DNA from: Euclidia mi
Lineage: Eukaryota > Arthropoda > Insecta > Lepidoptera > Erebidae
Direction of reading: 5' to 3'
Assembly (NCBI GenBank): GCA_944739405.2
Contig: OX123186.2
Coordinates: 16,795,552-16,859,551 of the forward strand
DNA: 64,000 nt
Under the pieces are notes generated by a model. The model did no database searches. It was not told the origin of the DNA and saw only the letters and a list, made by a program, of their open reading frames with translations. Made by a program: the position numbers and the translations under genes. Below are positions 30,787 to 42,090 of this stretch, piece after piece; position 1 is the first letter of the stretch, and the number at the start of each line of letters is the position of its first letter.

Positions 30787-33590
30787 TTTCACACTCACTA
30801 GTAATTAGTTGAGCAAATATTTTAATATAATTCGTAGAAAAATATCCTCTTTTCCCTTGGACTGACACATTGCTTTTATATTAGACAAGTTTGTATAGTC
30901 TTTTGTTCTAGCTGTGAAATTAAAGGCGTTTTGGAAAATCTTTGAATTAAAATTTCACCGCTATACAACGATCTTGAAATGTTTCGAATTTCTTTTGTGT
31001 AACATTAACGCTTCAAGTTTAAAGTTGTGTTGAAGCCTCTACAGGGGCAGGGGCAGCTCTTTAAAACTTTTCAAGATGCGTTTAATGGTTTTCTACGTCA
31101 TCGTCAGATGTTTTGGTCGTACTGTCTGTAAGTGTTTCATTGAAAGGTTTGACGATTATATTGTTTTACCTAACTGTATGTACCAATGAAGAATTGGGTA
31201 CAAACGGCTCCTCTGTACTTTAATGAAGACGGATAGCTTTTTTATAAATACTGCCATCTAGCAAGTACCTTCACTACCCTATATCTGGTACTAGTATATC
31301 TACTAGTAAAGGGTTGCCACTGATGCACCGCATATTTAGCTTAGAGTACATAACCCTCGAAGATATTTAGCCCATTAGATTTTCAACTACCTGCACGGGC
31401 AGCACGGTTCCTCCTGCTTGACTGCACAAAACAGAAACTCGAGAATTGTTAAACTCTTCCAAGCATAACTTGCGAGTTTTGTTCATATTTTTGCACACAA
31501 AAGGAAATCCTAAGATCCTAGAACCCGAAACTACCACATATTTATTTTTTAAGTTTTACGCAATAATGCAAGATAATCTTATTATTTTGAAATAGCGAAA
31601 TTGGTTTCAATTCTTAGGGAGTCATACATTTCTGAAACTTCCTTCAATACACAAATTCAAATTTGGCTGTGATCGTCGTAAATCTGATTTGGACACTGAA
31701 TGATTACTGGTCTCCAAATATTTTGTTCCAAATCAAATTGTTTGTTTGACGACAAACACAAACTGCGATTATGAAGCTCTCATAAATTGTACCTATATTT
31801 ATACTTTCATTTCCCGAATTTTATGTATCAAATTCGTATTGCCACGTCAGACCAGCAGGGGTATGTTACTCTAAAATTCTATACGCTGTTATACAGTCTG
31901 AAAGTAGTTCTGATTTTCATCTTGCTATCTACCACAGTATGCTACTATTTGTAATATTTAATTATTTACTATAGAGTCTTATAACTTTATGGTCATTAAA
32001 GGTGCAACTAGTGTTATCATATTCTATTGTATTCTCGCAAGAACCTCTGAATATATATTCTTAATATTTAACACACATCGGAAACAATAATATTTTATGA
32101 TTTCCAAAGAAAATTCTACCGAATGCTGGCATCAGGATTGGATTTCGGTCGGTAGCGAAATGGGATGAATTTATTGGAAGGTTCCTGTATTCCCTATACA
32201 GCTCCCTCACCATCCAGATCGAAGAGGTAGTAGGTAGATGAAAGCAGGTAGAAAGAATGGCGTAGAGGGAAGAAATGAAGAATATTATTATGAACGATGG
32301 ATACACGGTTTATTAAATTGAATTATAATTATTACAAGTTACAAGATATAAAATATTGAGAGCAATAGGCAGAATTAATTATAAGCTAGTGTACAACAAA
32401 TTCAAAGCGCGCGCGAAAGCCAAGGCGGCCGGCCCAGTGGGGTCGGCGCGGGCGCGGGGACCGTACCGCGGTGAAACCCGTATAGTCGTGTGGACCAAGT
32501 CACATAAGCCGGAACGATTTAGTGTAATTAGCGATTTTGGTCCAAGTTTAAACTATACGAATTTCTTCACGGTGTTGTGTGGCGAAGTACGCACGCCACA
32601 AATTAACGACAGATACGAAGCTTTTATGTTAATACAAAACGGGTAACGTAAGACTTCAGAGAGATACATATTCAAATGTATTATTTACATAAAACAAGGC
32701 GACGACTTTCACCCTTGTTTTTGGACTTCCGTGGATGCTGAACCCCATGTATCTTGACCAAGAAATTTTAATCTTATCACTGAAAAACTAAAGTTTAGTT
32801 TTAGTTGCCATGGCTTATTTCTCCGACACGACAGGTGGTTGCATATACTTTGTGCGATCCATTTGGTGGTTTGACAATAATTATAGTTCTCTGAAGAATC
32901 ATTTATTTTAACACAATCTTGGTTGACATTGTACGTATATGAGCTATAAATATAGATGAATTATCCAATGATGAAACACGTAAACAAAAAATGTGTCACA
33001 CGATAATTATGAAGCAAATAAAAAATACTTAGCACTTGCAACTGTATGTGTGGCCAAATCATTGTCTTAAATAATACCTCATATGGTAGAAGGATCGAGA
33101 TCCTTCCGACTACGCCTTCTTTCATAAGCTCTTAGGTACTTTACTCTAATCTCATCCTCACTCGCTATGAAAATACTTCTTTCTCAAGCAAATGAGAAAA
33201 AAGCCTTTTCTTAGCGCGTCTTACCATTTTTCTAAGCCTCACAGAGTGCACGTCCCATGCTCTAAAATAGTATAAAAATCCCAAGACATCGTCGCATAAA
33301 TGGAATACTAGGTACAAGGCAATGGAATGCCAAATCTCAACAATTAATTTTACACTCGGCAAACAATATGACGCAAATTTTGAGAAGAAATGCCTCCCTG
33401 GTTTTAGTACTATTCTGCATCATTGAACCAGGTGTAGCGAGACCTCTCTAGCCAGGGATCGATGTAGCATTATTTTTGAGTGGAATCGGCGTTGGTCTAG
33501 TCACACACTTGAGATCCAATTGCACTACAACTCACTATTTACTTTCTTATATAAGCAATGGGATAGACGTACTTCGTTGGCACTTACTAA
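30787..33590 (+). repeat. duplicated block, copy 2
   Basis: This is the direct-orientation partner of 26000-28848. It has the empty site for the solo LTR near 31015 and keeps about 430 bases at 32165-32595 that copy 1 has lost. Many indels and substitutions separate the copies, so the duplication is not recent. Confidence 0.8.
32356..32646 (+). CDS. GC-rich ORF, possible terminal exon, unknown product
   Basis: A 96-residue frame ends in a stop at 32646. The first part is Ala/Arg/Lys-rich (KARAKAKAAGP, then GSARARGP), encoded by a GC-rich island at about 32405-32470 that stands out in this AT-rich window. The rest is more protein-like: RIVVWTKSHKPERFSVIS, then NYTNFFTVLCGEV and NDRYEAFMLIQNG. 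A splice-acceptor-like CAATAGGCAG ends at 32371, so the ORF could be a last exon starting there rather than at the ATG. Copy 1 of the duplicated block keeps only the final part (INDRYEAFMLIQNG) near 27925-27966, without the stop. I do not recognise the family. No transposase or reverse transcriptase motif is present. Confidence 0.35.
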   Translation: MRAIGRINYKLVYNKFKARAKAKAAGPVGSARARGPYRGETRIVVWTKSHKPERFSVISDFGPSLNYTNFFTVLCGEVRTPQINDRYEAFMLIQNG

Positions 33591-34419
33591 TAACACTAGT
33601 GAACACTAAAAAAATATCATTTAACAAAGAATTGCTGTTTCTTTATGTGAGTGGGACAGTCGTGTTCGAAATCTTCATTATATTCACAAAACATGAATTA
33701 ATAACATTCCAGGAAAAAATAATCCTTAATTTTACTGCTTAGTTAATCCAAAAAAGTGATAGGTAATACTGCCTCTGAATCATAAATCGCCATATATTGA
33801 CCGTGTAGCGAAAACTTTCCAAGCTTTTTAAAAAATTAAACGCTATGGCCTTGAAAATACCTTTTTTACAGTCGTGTTTAGATTTTTACTAGAAAATATG
33901 AACACTATGAGTGAAGAACACGGATAGCGAATTCACCAAGATATAGCTGCGATTGAAGAACGTTATCAGGGAAAATAGAACCCTGCGAAGTTGGCAGACT
34001 ACTGCCGGTTGCCTATTAGGGAATTACCAACACTGAGTACAATCATAGACAAACAAAAAAAATTCTAAGGCAAAAAAAAATCAATTATTAGGCCAAAATA
34101 AATAAATTCAGCATAAAAACTGTTACAAAAGGGTAATTTTTTTATTCAAAATGAACAACAAACAGCTACATTACAAAATATAAAAGTAACATTACATAAT
34201 ATTCATCACAATATTGCAGCCCACAACGCTGTTCACAGATTATTTATTATCAGTAGATACATAGAAAAAATCACCAGAATGGCAGATATATAATAAATAA
34301 CAGAAAATACGTAACTTTCGTGTTTAAGCGTTTGAATATAAAATAAATAAATAGTGAGAAAAAGTTGTTGAAAATAGGAAGAAAGAAAGCGAGAAATTTA
34401 TCTAAGCTCCTTAAGTATA
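33591..34419. other. AT-rich intergenic DNA
   Basis: The frame at 33476-33742 has no known motif. Its first part overlaps the duplicated block. Confidence 0.4.
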
Positions 34420-34475
34420 AGTCTTTTGAACCTATAGATAGGACACGTAAAAATTTCTATATGTTCAAAAGACCT
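34420..34475. repeat. ~19-bp imperfect hairpin
   Basis: The arms AGTCTTTTGAACCTATAGA and TCTATATGTTCAAAAGACCT pair with two mismatches around a 17-nt loop. The right arm abuts the broken end of the reverse transcriptase fragment that follows. Confidence 0.75.
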
Positions 34476-34872
34476 ACACTGCATCCACTTGAACATGGCT
34501 ATCAACGTTGTCATTCAAAAAACTTGAAAACAGCAAAAGATTAGTATTTGTTAATCGCCGTTTTACAAACCCGTGCTTTTGTTGAATTATGACATTGTGA
34601 AGTATCGGATAAATTTCATAATGCACTAACTAATCTTTCGAATAGTTTCGATAAGGCAGACAGGACAGAAATGGGATGGCAGTGTTCTACGTTGCATCTG
34701 GAACCGCTTTTATGAACAGGTACAATATACGCCTGCTTCCACCGCTTTGGAACAACTCCCTCAGAAATACATTTATTATAAATAATAAATAGTGGCTTGC
34801 AGTTAGAGGTTGCAGTATTTCTAAGAGAATAAGGTGAAATTCCGTCAGGCCCGGGGCCTTTTGCTGGATCCA
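34476..34872 (-). pseudogene. Jockey-type reverse transcriptase, N-terminal RT motifs
   Basis: Minus-strand readings in more than one frame give KGPGPDGISPYSLRNTA, then ISEGVVPKRWKQAYIVPVHK, a decayed PISVLSALSKLFERLV, then QQKHGFVKRRLTNTNLLLFS and HVQVDAV. These are RT motifs 0 to 2a and the start of motif A of a Jockey-clade polyprotein. A frameshift lies near 34610. The copy is cut before the catalytic aspartate, at the hairpin 34420-34475. It is not contiguous with the C-terminal fragment at 36687-37418, which is on the other strand. Confidence 0.75.
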
Positions 34873-34967
34873 GGGATTATGTATATAATATAAAAATATT
34901 GATATAATTATCATAAAATTGTGACGTGATAGAAAAGTTTTATTTGACTTTCTATATTATTACCTCT

Positions 34968-35243
34968 GCCTCGTTAGTCTCGCGGCATAAATGTGCGCGT
35001 GGGATTGGGAGGTCTTGGGTTCAATTTCCGGGTTTGGCAAAGTGTTATTGGGTTTTTCCGTTAGGAAATTCTCAGTAGCAGCTCGGAGTCTGGTAATGTG
35101 CCCGGTACGGCAATAGCCTCGCCCCCTATTACGTGGGACCTAAAAATTCATGGCGAAATGTGGGTGTAATATTACACCTCTGCCTGCTCCTTCAGGGATA
35201 CAGGCGTGAGTCTATAAAATAAATAAATAAATAAAAACATTAT
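34968..35243 (+). repeat. SINE family A, full-length copy
   Basis: The head has TCTGCCTCGTTAGTCTCGCG, then GGGAGGTCTTGGGTTCAATT (B-box region). The body has the AAATTCTCAGTAGCAGC block, CCCGGTACGGCAATAGCCTC, CTATTACGTGGGACC and GGCGAAATGTGGGTGTAATA. It ends with GATACAGGCGTGAGTC and an (ATAA)n tail. This is the best full copy of the family in the window. Confidence 0.8.
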
Positions 35244-35249
35244 TACCCG

Positions 35250-35600
35250 ACTACGGCAAACCCAAAGGATGGTTATGATTTGACAGGCTATGTATGTGTG
35301 TAGGTATGTTCATCTGTTCCCTCATAGCTGCTTAGCTACTTATCGGAACTCGACAAATGAGGTGTTATTAGAACCGTCTTGATTGTCCGCTGAACAAAGG
35401 CTACAGGACGTGTTACAAAACTGAATGTGGCACCCTCTAGCGCCAAAAAAATTTAAAGTGGCGACCTCTAGTGGACAAAAAGTCATGTGTTAAAAATAGT
35501 TTAAATAATAAAAAGTAAAAAAACTAAAACCCGACTACGACAAAAAAATCGACGCTGAAAAAGTATGAAACAAGATTTATTTAAAATAAACAAGGTTACT
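35250..35600 (+). repeat. interspersed repeat with CCCGACTACG ends
   Basis: CCCGACTACGGCAA near the start and CCCGACTACGACAA near 35530 bracket a segment with CAAAGGATGGTTATGATT and GCACCCTCTAGCGCC. I associate this with a common lepidopteran repeat. No protein frame. Confidence 0.5.
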
Positions 35601-35689
35601 GGAAAAACAATAACAGAACAAAAACACGTTATATAGAACCGTAACAAAACAACTAATAACTGACTGCGGCTCTTATTTTTGTTTTTTCA

Positions 35690-35760
35690 TATTCTTTACC
35701 ACCTGTTCTGTACCACATTTTCTACAAATAAATGATTATGATTATGATATATGATTATGA
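35690..35760 (+). repeat. Jockey-like 3' end with ATTATG microsatellite tail
   Basis: CAAATAAATGATTATGATT is followed by further TTATGA repeats and resembles the 3' end at 37755-37790. Only the extreme 3' end is recognisable. Confidence 0.5.
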
Positions 35761-35817
35761 TCATATTGATAAATAATAAGTAAGTACACTTGAATAAATT
35801 GAATTAGAGTCGTGCCA

Positions 35818-35889
35818 TCCGATATGGTCTAGTGGCTAGGATACCTGGCTCTCACCCAGGAGGCTCGTGTTCAATTTCCGGTATCGGAA
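35818..35889 (+). pseudogene. degenerate tRNA-Glu (CTC)
   Basis: The 72-nt sequence aligns over its full length with 29469-29540. The acceptor stem (TCCGATA with TATCGGA) and anticodon stem (CCTGG with CCAGG) are perfect. The T-arm is damaged: TCGTGTTCAATTTCCGG has lost pairing and the canonical B-box. It was called a pseudogene for that reason. Confidence 0.7.
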
Positions 35890-36203
35890 ATACTTTTTAG
35901 AATTCTATTTTTAAATAAAGATTGTCTATTTTTTAATAAAATTATGTATTTAAATTATTCGCATAGTAACTCTAAAATAGTACTAGTGGAAATGGAGATT
36001 ACCAGTCCCTATGGAACCCTGGCAGATTTTAATTTAACTTGAAAAGCGTACCGCATAGCCGAAATCGAAAAGGTTTCGTTGTTCACACAAGATATATCGA
36101 GGATAACATTCTTTATTCACCAAACTGCAACTTTGTAGAACCGCACGAACTCGTTTCTGCATCGGCAGTAACAATTAGTTTTCTTTTTTTGGTAACGATA
36201 ATA

Positions 36204-36240
36204 AACGATTACTGTCATGGTCATAGTGGCAGTAATCGTT
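36204..36240. repeat. 11-bp perfect inverted repeat, 15-nt loop
   Basis: The arms are AACGATTACTG and CAGTAATCGTT. It lies just before the SINE tail on the plus strand. Confidence 0.75.
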
Positions 36241-36261
36241 ACTATCTACATACCCATACAT

Positions 36262-36523
36262 ACATACATATCGTCACGCCTTTTATCCCCGAAGGCGTAG
36301 GCAGAGGTGTATTTCTACACCCACTTTTCGCCAGTTATACTTTAGTCCCACGTAATAAGGGGCGAGCCTATTGCCGTACCGGGCATATTTCCAGACTCCG
36401 TGCTGCTACTGAGAATTTCGTGGCAGAAAAACTTAATAACACTGCCCGACCCAGGAATCGAACCCGGGACCTCCCCATCCCACGCGCACATTTATGCCGC
36501 GAGACCAACGAGGCAGTCGTATA
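36262..36523 (-). repeat. SINE family A, full-length minus copy
   Basis: The minus strand runs from the head (TGCCTCGTTGGTCTCGCGGC, B-box GGTTCGATTCCTGGG) to the body and a TATGTATGTATG tail at the low-coordinate end. The 161- and 94-residue frames across it are shadows. Confidence 0.8.
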
Positions 36524-36534
36524 GGGTTTGATGT

Positions 36535-36665
36535 CGAGTTTTCCATCTCTACGCAAAGATGGTATTTGCATCGTGTTATCCCTTAGTCGCCTCTTACGAC
36601 ACCCACGGAAAGATAGGGGGTGGTGACACTTGTATTCTATGCCGTCAACCACACGGCAAGTATCT
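36535..36665 (-). repeat. retroelement-tail repeat
   Basis: It contains TTAGTCGCCTCTTACGACAC, CCACGGAAAGATAGGGGGTG and a CCACACGGCA end. This is a very common lepidopteran repeat segment, and a similar one lies at 62225-62380. Confidence 0.6.
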
Positions 36666-36686
36666 ACATAATAATAATGGTTAAAT

Positions 36687-37418
36687 AATAATAATTTAAA
36701 AATTAATCTTAATAAAACTCATATTATACATTTCAGCCAGAAAGTAACTTTGACCACAACACATGCCATTAATGTACATTACAATCATCAGTCTATAAAT
36801 GAAGTAACATCCGCCAAGTTCTTGGGATTGATTATAGATAGTAAGCTTAATTGGAAACGTCATATCAACGAAATAAGTAAAAAAGTCAGCAGTTCCGCTT
36901 ATTCCTTATATAAACTAGCTCCACTTGTTAACACAGATTCCCTTCTCACTGCTTATCATGGTCTAGTGTCATCAAGACTTAGATACGGCATTATCTTCTG
37001 GGGTAATGCCACAGATAGGGAACTAATATTTAAAATGCAAAAACGATGTATTAGAGCGATGTTTGGCTTAAAAACAACAGACAGTTGCAGACCGTATTTT
37101 GTAAACCATAAAATTTTAACACTTCCGTCCTTATATGTGTACGAAGTAGCAATGTTTGTGAAGACAAACCCGCAGCTGTTCCCAAAATTATCAGACGGTG
37201 TTATACGCAACAGACGCGATAACAGGAGGCTCTGTGTCCATCATGCCAAAACTACACTATTGAGCAAAAGTGTGTTCTGCATGGGACCTAAAATATTTAA
37301 TAAGATACCTAAATCATATAAAGATTTAAATGTCGCATGTTTTAGTAAACATATAAAGGAACTCTTGGTATCCAAATGTTATTATGCTGTTACAGATTTT
37401 TTAAATGACTCCTTATAA
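36687..37418 (+). pseudogene. Jockey-type non-LTR polyprotein, C-terminal third
   Basis: The open frame runs from about 36687 (before the first ATG) to a stop at 37418. It carries NLNKTHIIHFS, then FLGLIIDSKLNWKRHI, LRYGIIFWGN, MQKRCIRAMFG and a basic C-terminus. These are the conserved blocks downstream of the RT catalytic core in Jockey-clade elements. There is no YADD motif, so the insertion is 5'-truncated at about 36687, against a short AT-rich stretch. The reading frame is intact to the stop, so the insertion looks younger than the other fragments. Confidence 0.8.
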
Positions 37419-37790
37419 AATATTTTCTTGTGACTCCGTATTATAATAACTCTTGACATTGTATCATATTAAATTTTCTTCTTTGACATTGTACTACTAT
37501 AGTATTATTATTTGTATTGCATTATATAATTTTTCTTTTACTTTTGACATTGTATTATATTATAATTAGCATGATTTAACCAGATACTATTATTGCTTAA
37601 ATATTGGTCAAAATTCAATAATTATTGTAGGTATTACTTTGTTTCTGAAGACCTGCTTGTTATCTGATCTGACGTTAATATTTGTACGCCTATCAAGGCA
37701 AAACATGTTGTAACTATTTAACATTCAACACCTGTATGCATAACACATGTTTTATCAAATAAATATATTATGATTATGATTATTATGATT
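37419..37790 (+). mobile_element. 3' UTR and tail of the Jockey-type element
   Basis: AT-rich DNA follows the stop, with CTTTGACATTGTA/CTTTTGACATTGTATTATA repeated three times. It ends in AATAAATATATTATGATTA and an ATTATG microsatellite. Confidence 0.65.
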
Positions 37791-39110
37791 ACATAGCTAT
37801 ATAGTAATAAACCTTGCTATTGTTATTTAACGAATTATTCTGATGAATATAATAAATAGGTATCATCAATAATTTCCAAATTGTACAGCCTTCTTGTTAT
37901 GGATGCGGCCGTGGCGGTTGTCAAAAAAAGATTATCATTTTCCAAACCAACACTATTTCGGAGCAGTCAATTTGTAACACAAAAATACGGATATTTCTGT
38001 CTTTGTAAATAAGATAGTGCTTCCTAGAGAAACAAAAGAGAAAAATATTCAATATTATACCGTTTCATTTGCCTTCGTATTTTTTTAACTCATTTTAAAA
38101 TAATCCCTATTACGTGGGACCTAAAAATTCATGGGGAAATGTGGGTGTAATATTTACGTCTGCCTACCCCTTCGGGAGTACAGGCGTGAGACTATAAATA
38201 AATAAATAATTTTTAAATAAATATACTTGCAACTGCTACCAAATAGTGATATTAATACTCTGACAAGTATCACGAAACTATTTGATAGAAGGTTTGCTAA
38301 ATTATAATACCTTATTTTATCTGCTCGTCGCTTTCAATTATACTTTTGAAGAAGCCAGAACAAAAAGGTTATCCTTAATACTAATTAATAGTCTTTTTTA
38401 CTCAATAAAATTTACTTTCACGAAACAGTCCTCTCGGTGTAAAAAACACCAACTTTGCATAGCATTTACAGATTTACATACATCTCGATTTGTTCAGGAT
38501 TCAATGATCCTATGAAGAATAATATAAACAATAATAAAAAATGTAAGTATTTTCCGAATCGACCAAGCCTTATCCGTAATCAGAAATACACATAGAAAAC
38601 AAAGAGCTGCCGACCAAATATAAGCCGATTCCTTTGAATTCGGTAAATAAAGCCAATTTTAAGGTTTTCTTAATTTTAGGTATTTATTTAAATATATAGT
38701 GTTTTTTAAAAAAATGTGGATAAAAATGAAATGTGTGAAAAAATAAGGAATGACTCAGTTTGCTTCGGGCTTTCTTCTCAATAAGTCATTTAGCTAGGAA
38801 AAGCCGGCATCATCTTGAATAGGATTTTGACTTGTATAAGTGTTGTAAACAACCATAATGCAGCAAACTGTGTGTTTAATTTCGCGCGGGCTATTAAGCG
38901 TGATCCAACCTTCAGCAGGATTTTGTTTTTATTTCCTCAATTGTGTTTCCAACCACATTCGAAGACTTACGCAACAAAATTTGAATACAGAATCCACGAG
39001 TAAGTACGATAAGTTCCAACAAAGTTGGTACTTACTTTGACAGGCTTATGATCCAAGACGTTGTAATGAAATTGCCAATGTTTTATTGAATCTGTAAAGT
39101 ATTATAAGTT
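37791..39110. other. AT-rich intergenic DNA with one SINE piece
   Basis: A 3' part of SINE family A lies at 38106-38207 (plus). The other short frames show no motif. Confidence 0.4.
38106..38207 (+). repeat. SINE family A, 3' end
   Basis: CCTATTACGTGGGACC, GGGGAAATGTGGGTGTAATA and AGTACAGGCGTGAG are followed by an ATAAATAAATAA tail. Confidence 0.75.
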
Positions 39111-39226
39111 CTCTTCTATACTTTTACGGCATAATTGATTTCTTATATTAACTTTGCCGCACATGAGAGTTCATGTGCGGCAAATTTAATATAAGAAATC
39201 AATTATGCCGTAAAAGTATAGAAGAG
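39111..39226. repeat. 56-bp stem hairpin, 4-nt loop, one mismatch
   Basis: The left arm 39111-39166 (CTCTTCTATACTTTTACGGC...) pairs with 39171-39226 around loop GAGT. The single mismatch is at 39152/39185. Weaker pairing extends to about 39101 and 39236. Confidence 0.95.
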
Positions 39227-39242
39227 TTCTTATTATATATAC

Positions 39243-39306
39243 AGGTATTCTTTAATAAGACCTTGTCAGGACACTCGTCCTGTCAAGGTCTTATGAAAGA
39301 ATACCT
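39243..39306. repeat. 30-bp stem hairpin, 4-nt loop, two mismatches
   Basis: The left arm 39243-39272 (AGGTATTCTTTAATAAGACC...) pairs with 39277-39306 around loop ACTC. It lies 16 bp from the previous hairpin. Confidence 0.95.
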
Positions 39307-39339
39307 AAATTGGCAAATCATATTAATGCCTCCCTCACA

Positions 39340-39655
39340 TTGGGCCAATCATGCAGCCAGTTGAACACTTACTCCACCGCCACTGCTGTACACGGGCCTC
39401 TTCGCACTATGAGACGAGCAGGGCCCGCGGGCAAAGTCGAGGTTGGCAGACTTCACATGTCTTTCGAGAACATAAAGCAGAACTCTAACACATACAGGTT
39501 TTCTCACGGAGCGTTCCATTATCGTTAAGCACGTGATAATTAATAAATTAATACGCACTGATAAAAAGGTTATTGGCGTGTGCCGTGGATACGAATCTGA
39601 GAGCCTTTGCGTAGCAGTCTGTCAATCTCTCCATTAGGCCATCGCATCCATATCT
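39340..39655 (-). repeat. SINE family C, minus copy
   Basis: The minus strand has TAATGGAGAGATTGACAGAC, then CCACGGCACACGCCAATAAC. Further on come GAAAGACATGTGAAGTCTGC and CATAGTGCGAAGAGGCCCGT. The short frames across it are shadows. Confidence 0.75.
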
Positions 39656-39999
39656 TTCTATTTATAACAAAATATTCCACATTCAGGTTCATGAATCGCG
39701 CTATGCCCTCTGCAATTTCCATCGTCCAATATTCGAAAATACATACTACATTATATTACGTTTTCATAGTCATAATTGTCGCAATCAAATTTGCCGAATG
39801 CAAGGTACTTAACACTTGTTAGCTAATTAGGTCAACGGACATTTGAGTTTGAATCTGAATTGCACTGAAATTGGATGTACTTGCATTTATGTCGAAGCTT
39901 AGTGAAGTTGATATTGGGTTTTAATAGCATACCCCTACGGTCATTTTAATAATGAAATCTAATATTATGGTCCGCATATAAATGTTAAAGACTTACATA

Positions 40000-40235
40000 C
40001 ATACATACATACATAGACTCACGCCTGTTTCCCCGAAGGGGTAGGCAGAGGCATATTAAACGCCCACTTTTCGCCAGTGTTTTGACCCCACGTAATAGGT
40101 GGCGAGCCTATTGCCGCTTATTGGGACATTTTGTTTGCCAGAGCCTCGTCCGTTGATCGGCAGGTGCACCACTTGCAGGTGAGGTTGGCCTGGGACCCTA
40201 AGTTCTTGGTGGGAACCCTATGCACCCTTTAAAGA
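40000..40235 (-). repeat. SINE family A variant (different head)
   Basis: The minus-strand body matches family A (GGCGAAAAGTGGGCG, CTACCCCTTCGGGG). The 5' part differs, with GGGTCCCAGGCCAACCTCAC and AACGGACGAGGCTCTGGCAA. A second copy with the same head is at 47222-47455. The tail is (TATG)n at the low-coordinate end. Confidence 0.65.
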
Positions 40236-42025
40236 CTTTTATATTTTAAAGACTTTATTAATATGTTAAAGACTTTTGAATTAGTATTTCCGTTTTATGA
40301 GTTTTGGAGCATAAGTGTGTAACTTGAGCAAGTAAAGCCTGTTGTTTTATGGAAGTAGCAACTGTTGCATTCCTGACCGTGGATTCCATTATCCTTTTTA
40401 GTAGACAACCTATACTACTGCTGGGCACAACCTTCTTCTTAGTATGCGAAGGGCTAAGCCATAGTCCACCAGAAGCGAGTTGGCAGACATCACAAGTCTT
40501 GCGAGAACATTATAGAGATCTGACGGACAATATCTGACATAACTGCAATACAAAATGGCTCTCGTTTTGTAAACAGCTAGCCGTAATGTACGGCGGTTTA
40601 TACAATCCGACTGTGACATCCCCACTAGGCTATCACCGCCGAGCTATTTAATTCATATAAATATATACAATTATAGTTATAGACGTATATAAATACGAAA
40701 TAACTACTTACATATTATTATAAACATACGCAATAAATTCGCCCACCAGCTTGTATCGCCGCATGGGTGGTTTTAGTCAGTATGATCTGGTCGTGATTGT
40801 GCAGCCAACAGAATTCTTCGTAATATGTTTTATTAAATGAGACATTCGGATTCAATCCAAATATCGTGATATTTGGATTATCTCATATGTTCTAGTTGTA
40901 TGTACACACAGCGACGAATCAAGCTAAACATTTGCAGTACGATTATAACGATTATTTTCTACACCATAAGAAAGGTAGCTACAAAGGTTAAACTGTCTAT
41001 GTTGACGACGTTGACGTATTGCTTTAAGAACAATATTTAATCTAATTTTAATATGTATAATTTTTGCCTCTATCCAAAGTATTGTTAGTAAATTATTTAA
41101 TAATAAATATTTTATTTTGTATTTTTTGTAGTTCAAAGGAACTGTGTTACGCATAGTACATTTAACAATACATATAATTTAACAATATTACAGTTTCACA
41201 TTGCGCGGTTCCCTGTGGCTTTGATCGCTTATTGGGCAAGGGCTTCATTTTAGTCCCTCGAGAGTGTCATTAGTATATAATGTCAATTCAATCAGCGTAA
41301 AGTTTCTACCTTGGGAAACAGAAATATGATTATGCAATAAGGACGGAATTACGAAGGTTGCTTGGCGAAAATGGCTGCGTATATTCACCTATAAAGTTTT
41401 AATTGAACGACGAACTTAAGATCTTTCTGATTTTTCGTCATTTTTTTTAACAGTGGTAATACGTGGAATCGAATCTAGAATAACTTAATTAAATATTGTA
41501 TCCAAATAAATTCTTACTATTTACTTTGGTAAGTAGCATAACAAAATTTTGAGATAAAAGAGCATGTGTATTCAAAGTTTTCAATAATAATTATACGTAG
41601 ATACACTTAGGTACTTAAAGTAAATCTTTACATAATATTAAATGAAACCCATTTTTCTTTAGTTAGATAAACTTAAACTACTGAACGGATTTCATAGGGT
41701 TTTCACCAATAGATAGTGTGGTTCCTGAGAAAGGTTTAGATGTACTATTCACGCGGGTTAGAGCCGCGGACGAAGTATAGTGTTACTCATAAAAACCACA
41801 ATTATTTTCCTATAATATCATGCCTAGCGTATATTATGCAATACCAAAACTTATTATATGGACACCGAGCTCTAAAGCGAGTCTTGGATAGCAACCGGGA
41901 CAACATAAAGATGATGATGATGAGTGCGAATCAGAATACACAAAACGGTATTCGAAATGTCGTGCACTATACACACTGTAGCTCGTAGTTACATTCCAAC
42001 TCAAAACATTAGATCGGACATCAAA
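40236..42025. other. intergenic DNA with repeat remnants
   Basis: A diverged minus copy of SINE family C lies at about 40420-40640. Around 41640-41790 there is a CTACTGAACGGATTTCATAG segment of a common lepidopteran repeat. A SINE family D tail lies at 41850-41925. No gene. Confidence 0.45.
40854..40879. repeat. 12-bp perfect hairpin, 2-nt loop
   Basis: The arms AATCCAAATATC and GATATTTGGATT flank GT. Confidence 0.85.
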
Positions 42026-42090
42026 GACATTCTGAGATTTTAAAGCGGACATTCTGAGATTTTAAAGCGGACATTCTCAGATTTTGAAAC
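42026..42090 (+). repeat. three tandem 22-bp units
   Basis: The unit is GACATTCTGAGATTTTAAAG plus CG, at 42026, 42048 and 42070. The third is diverged. Confidence 0.85.

Noticed and set aside
36039..36652. 161- and 94-residue frames
   Set aside because: They run across SINE family A and a retroelement tail on opposite strands.
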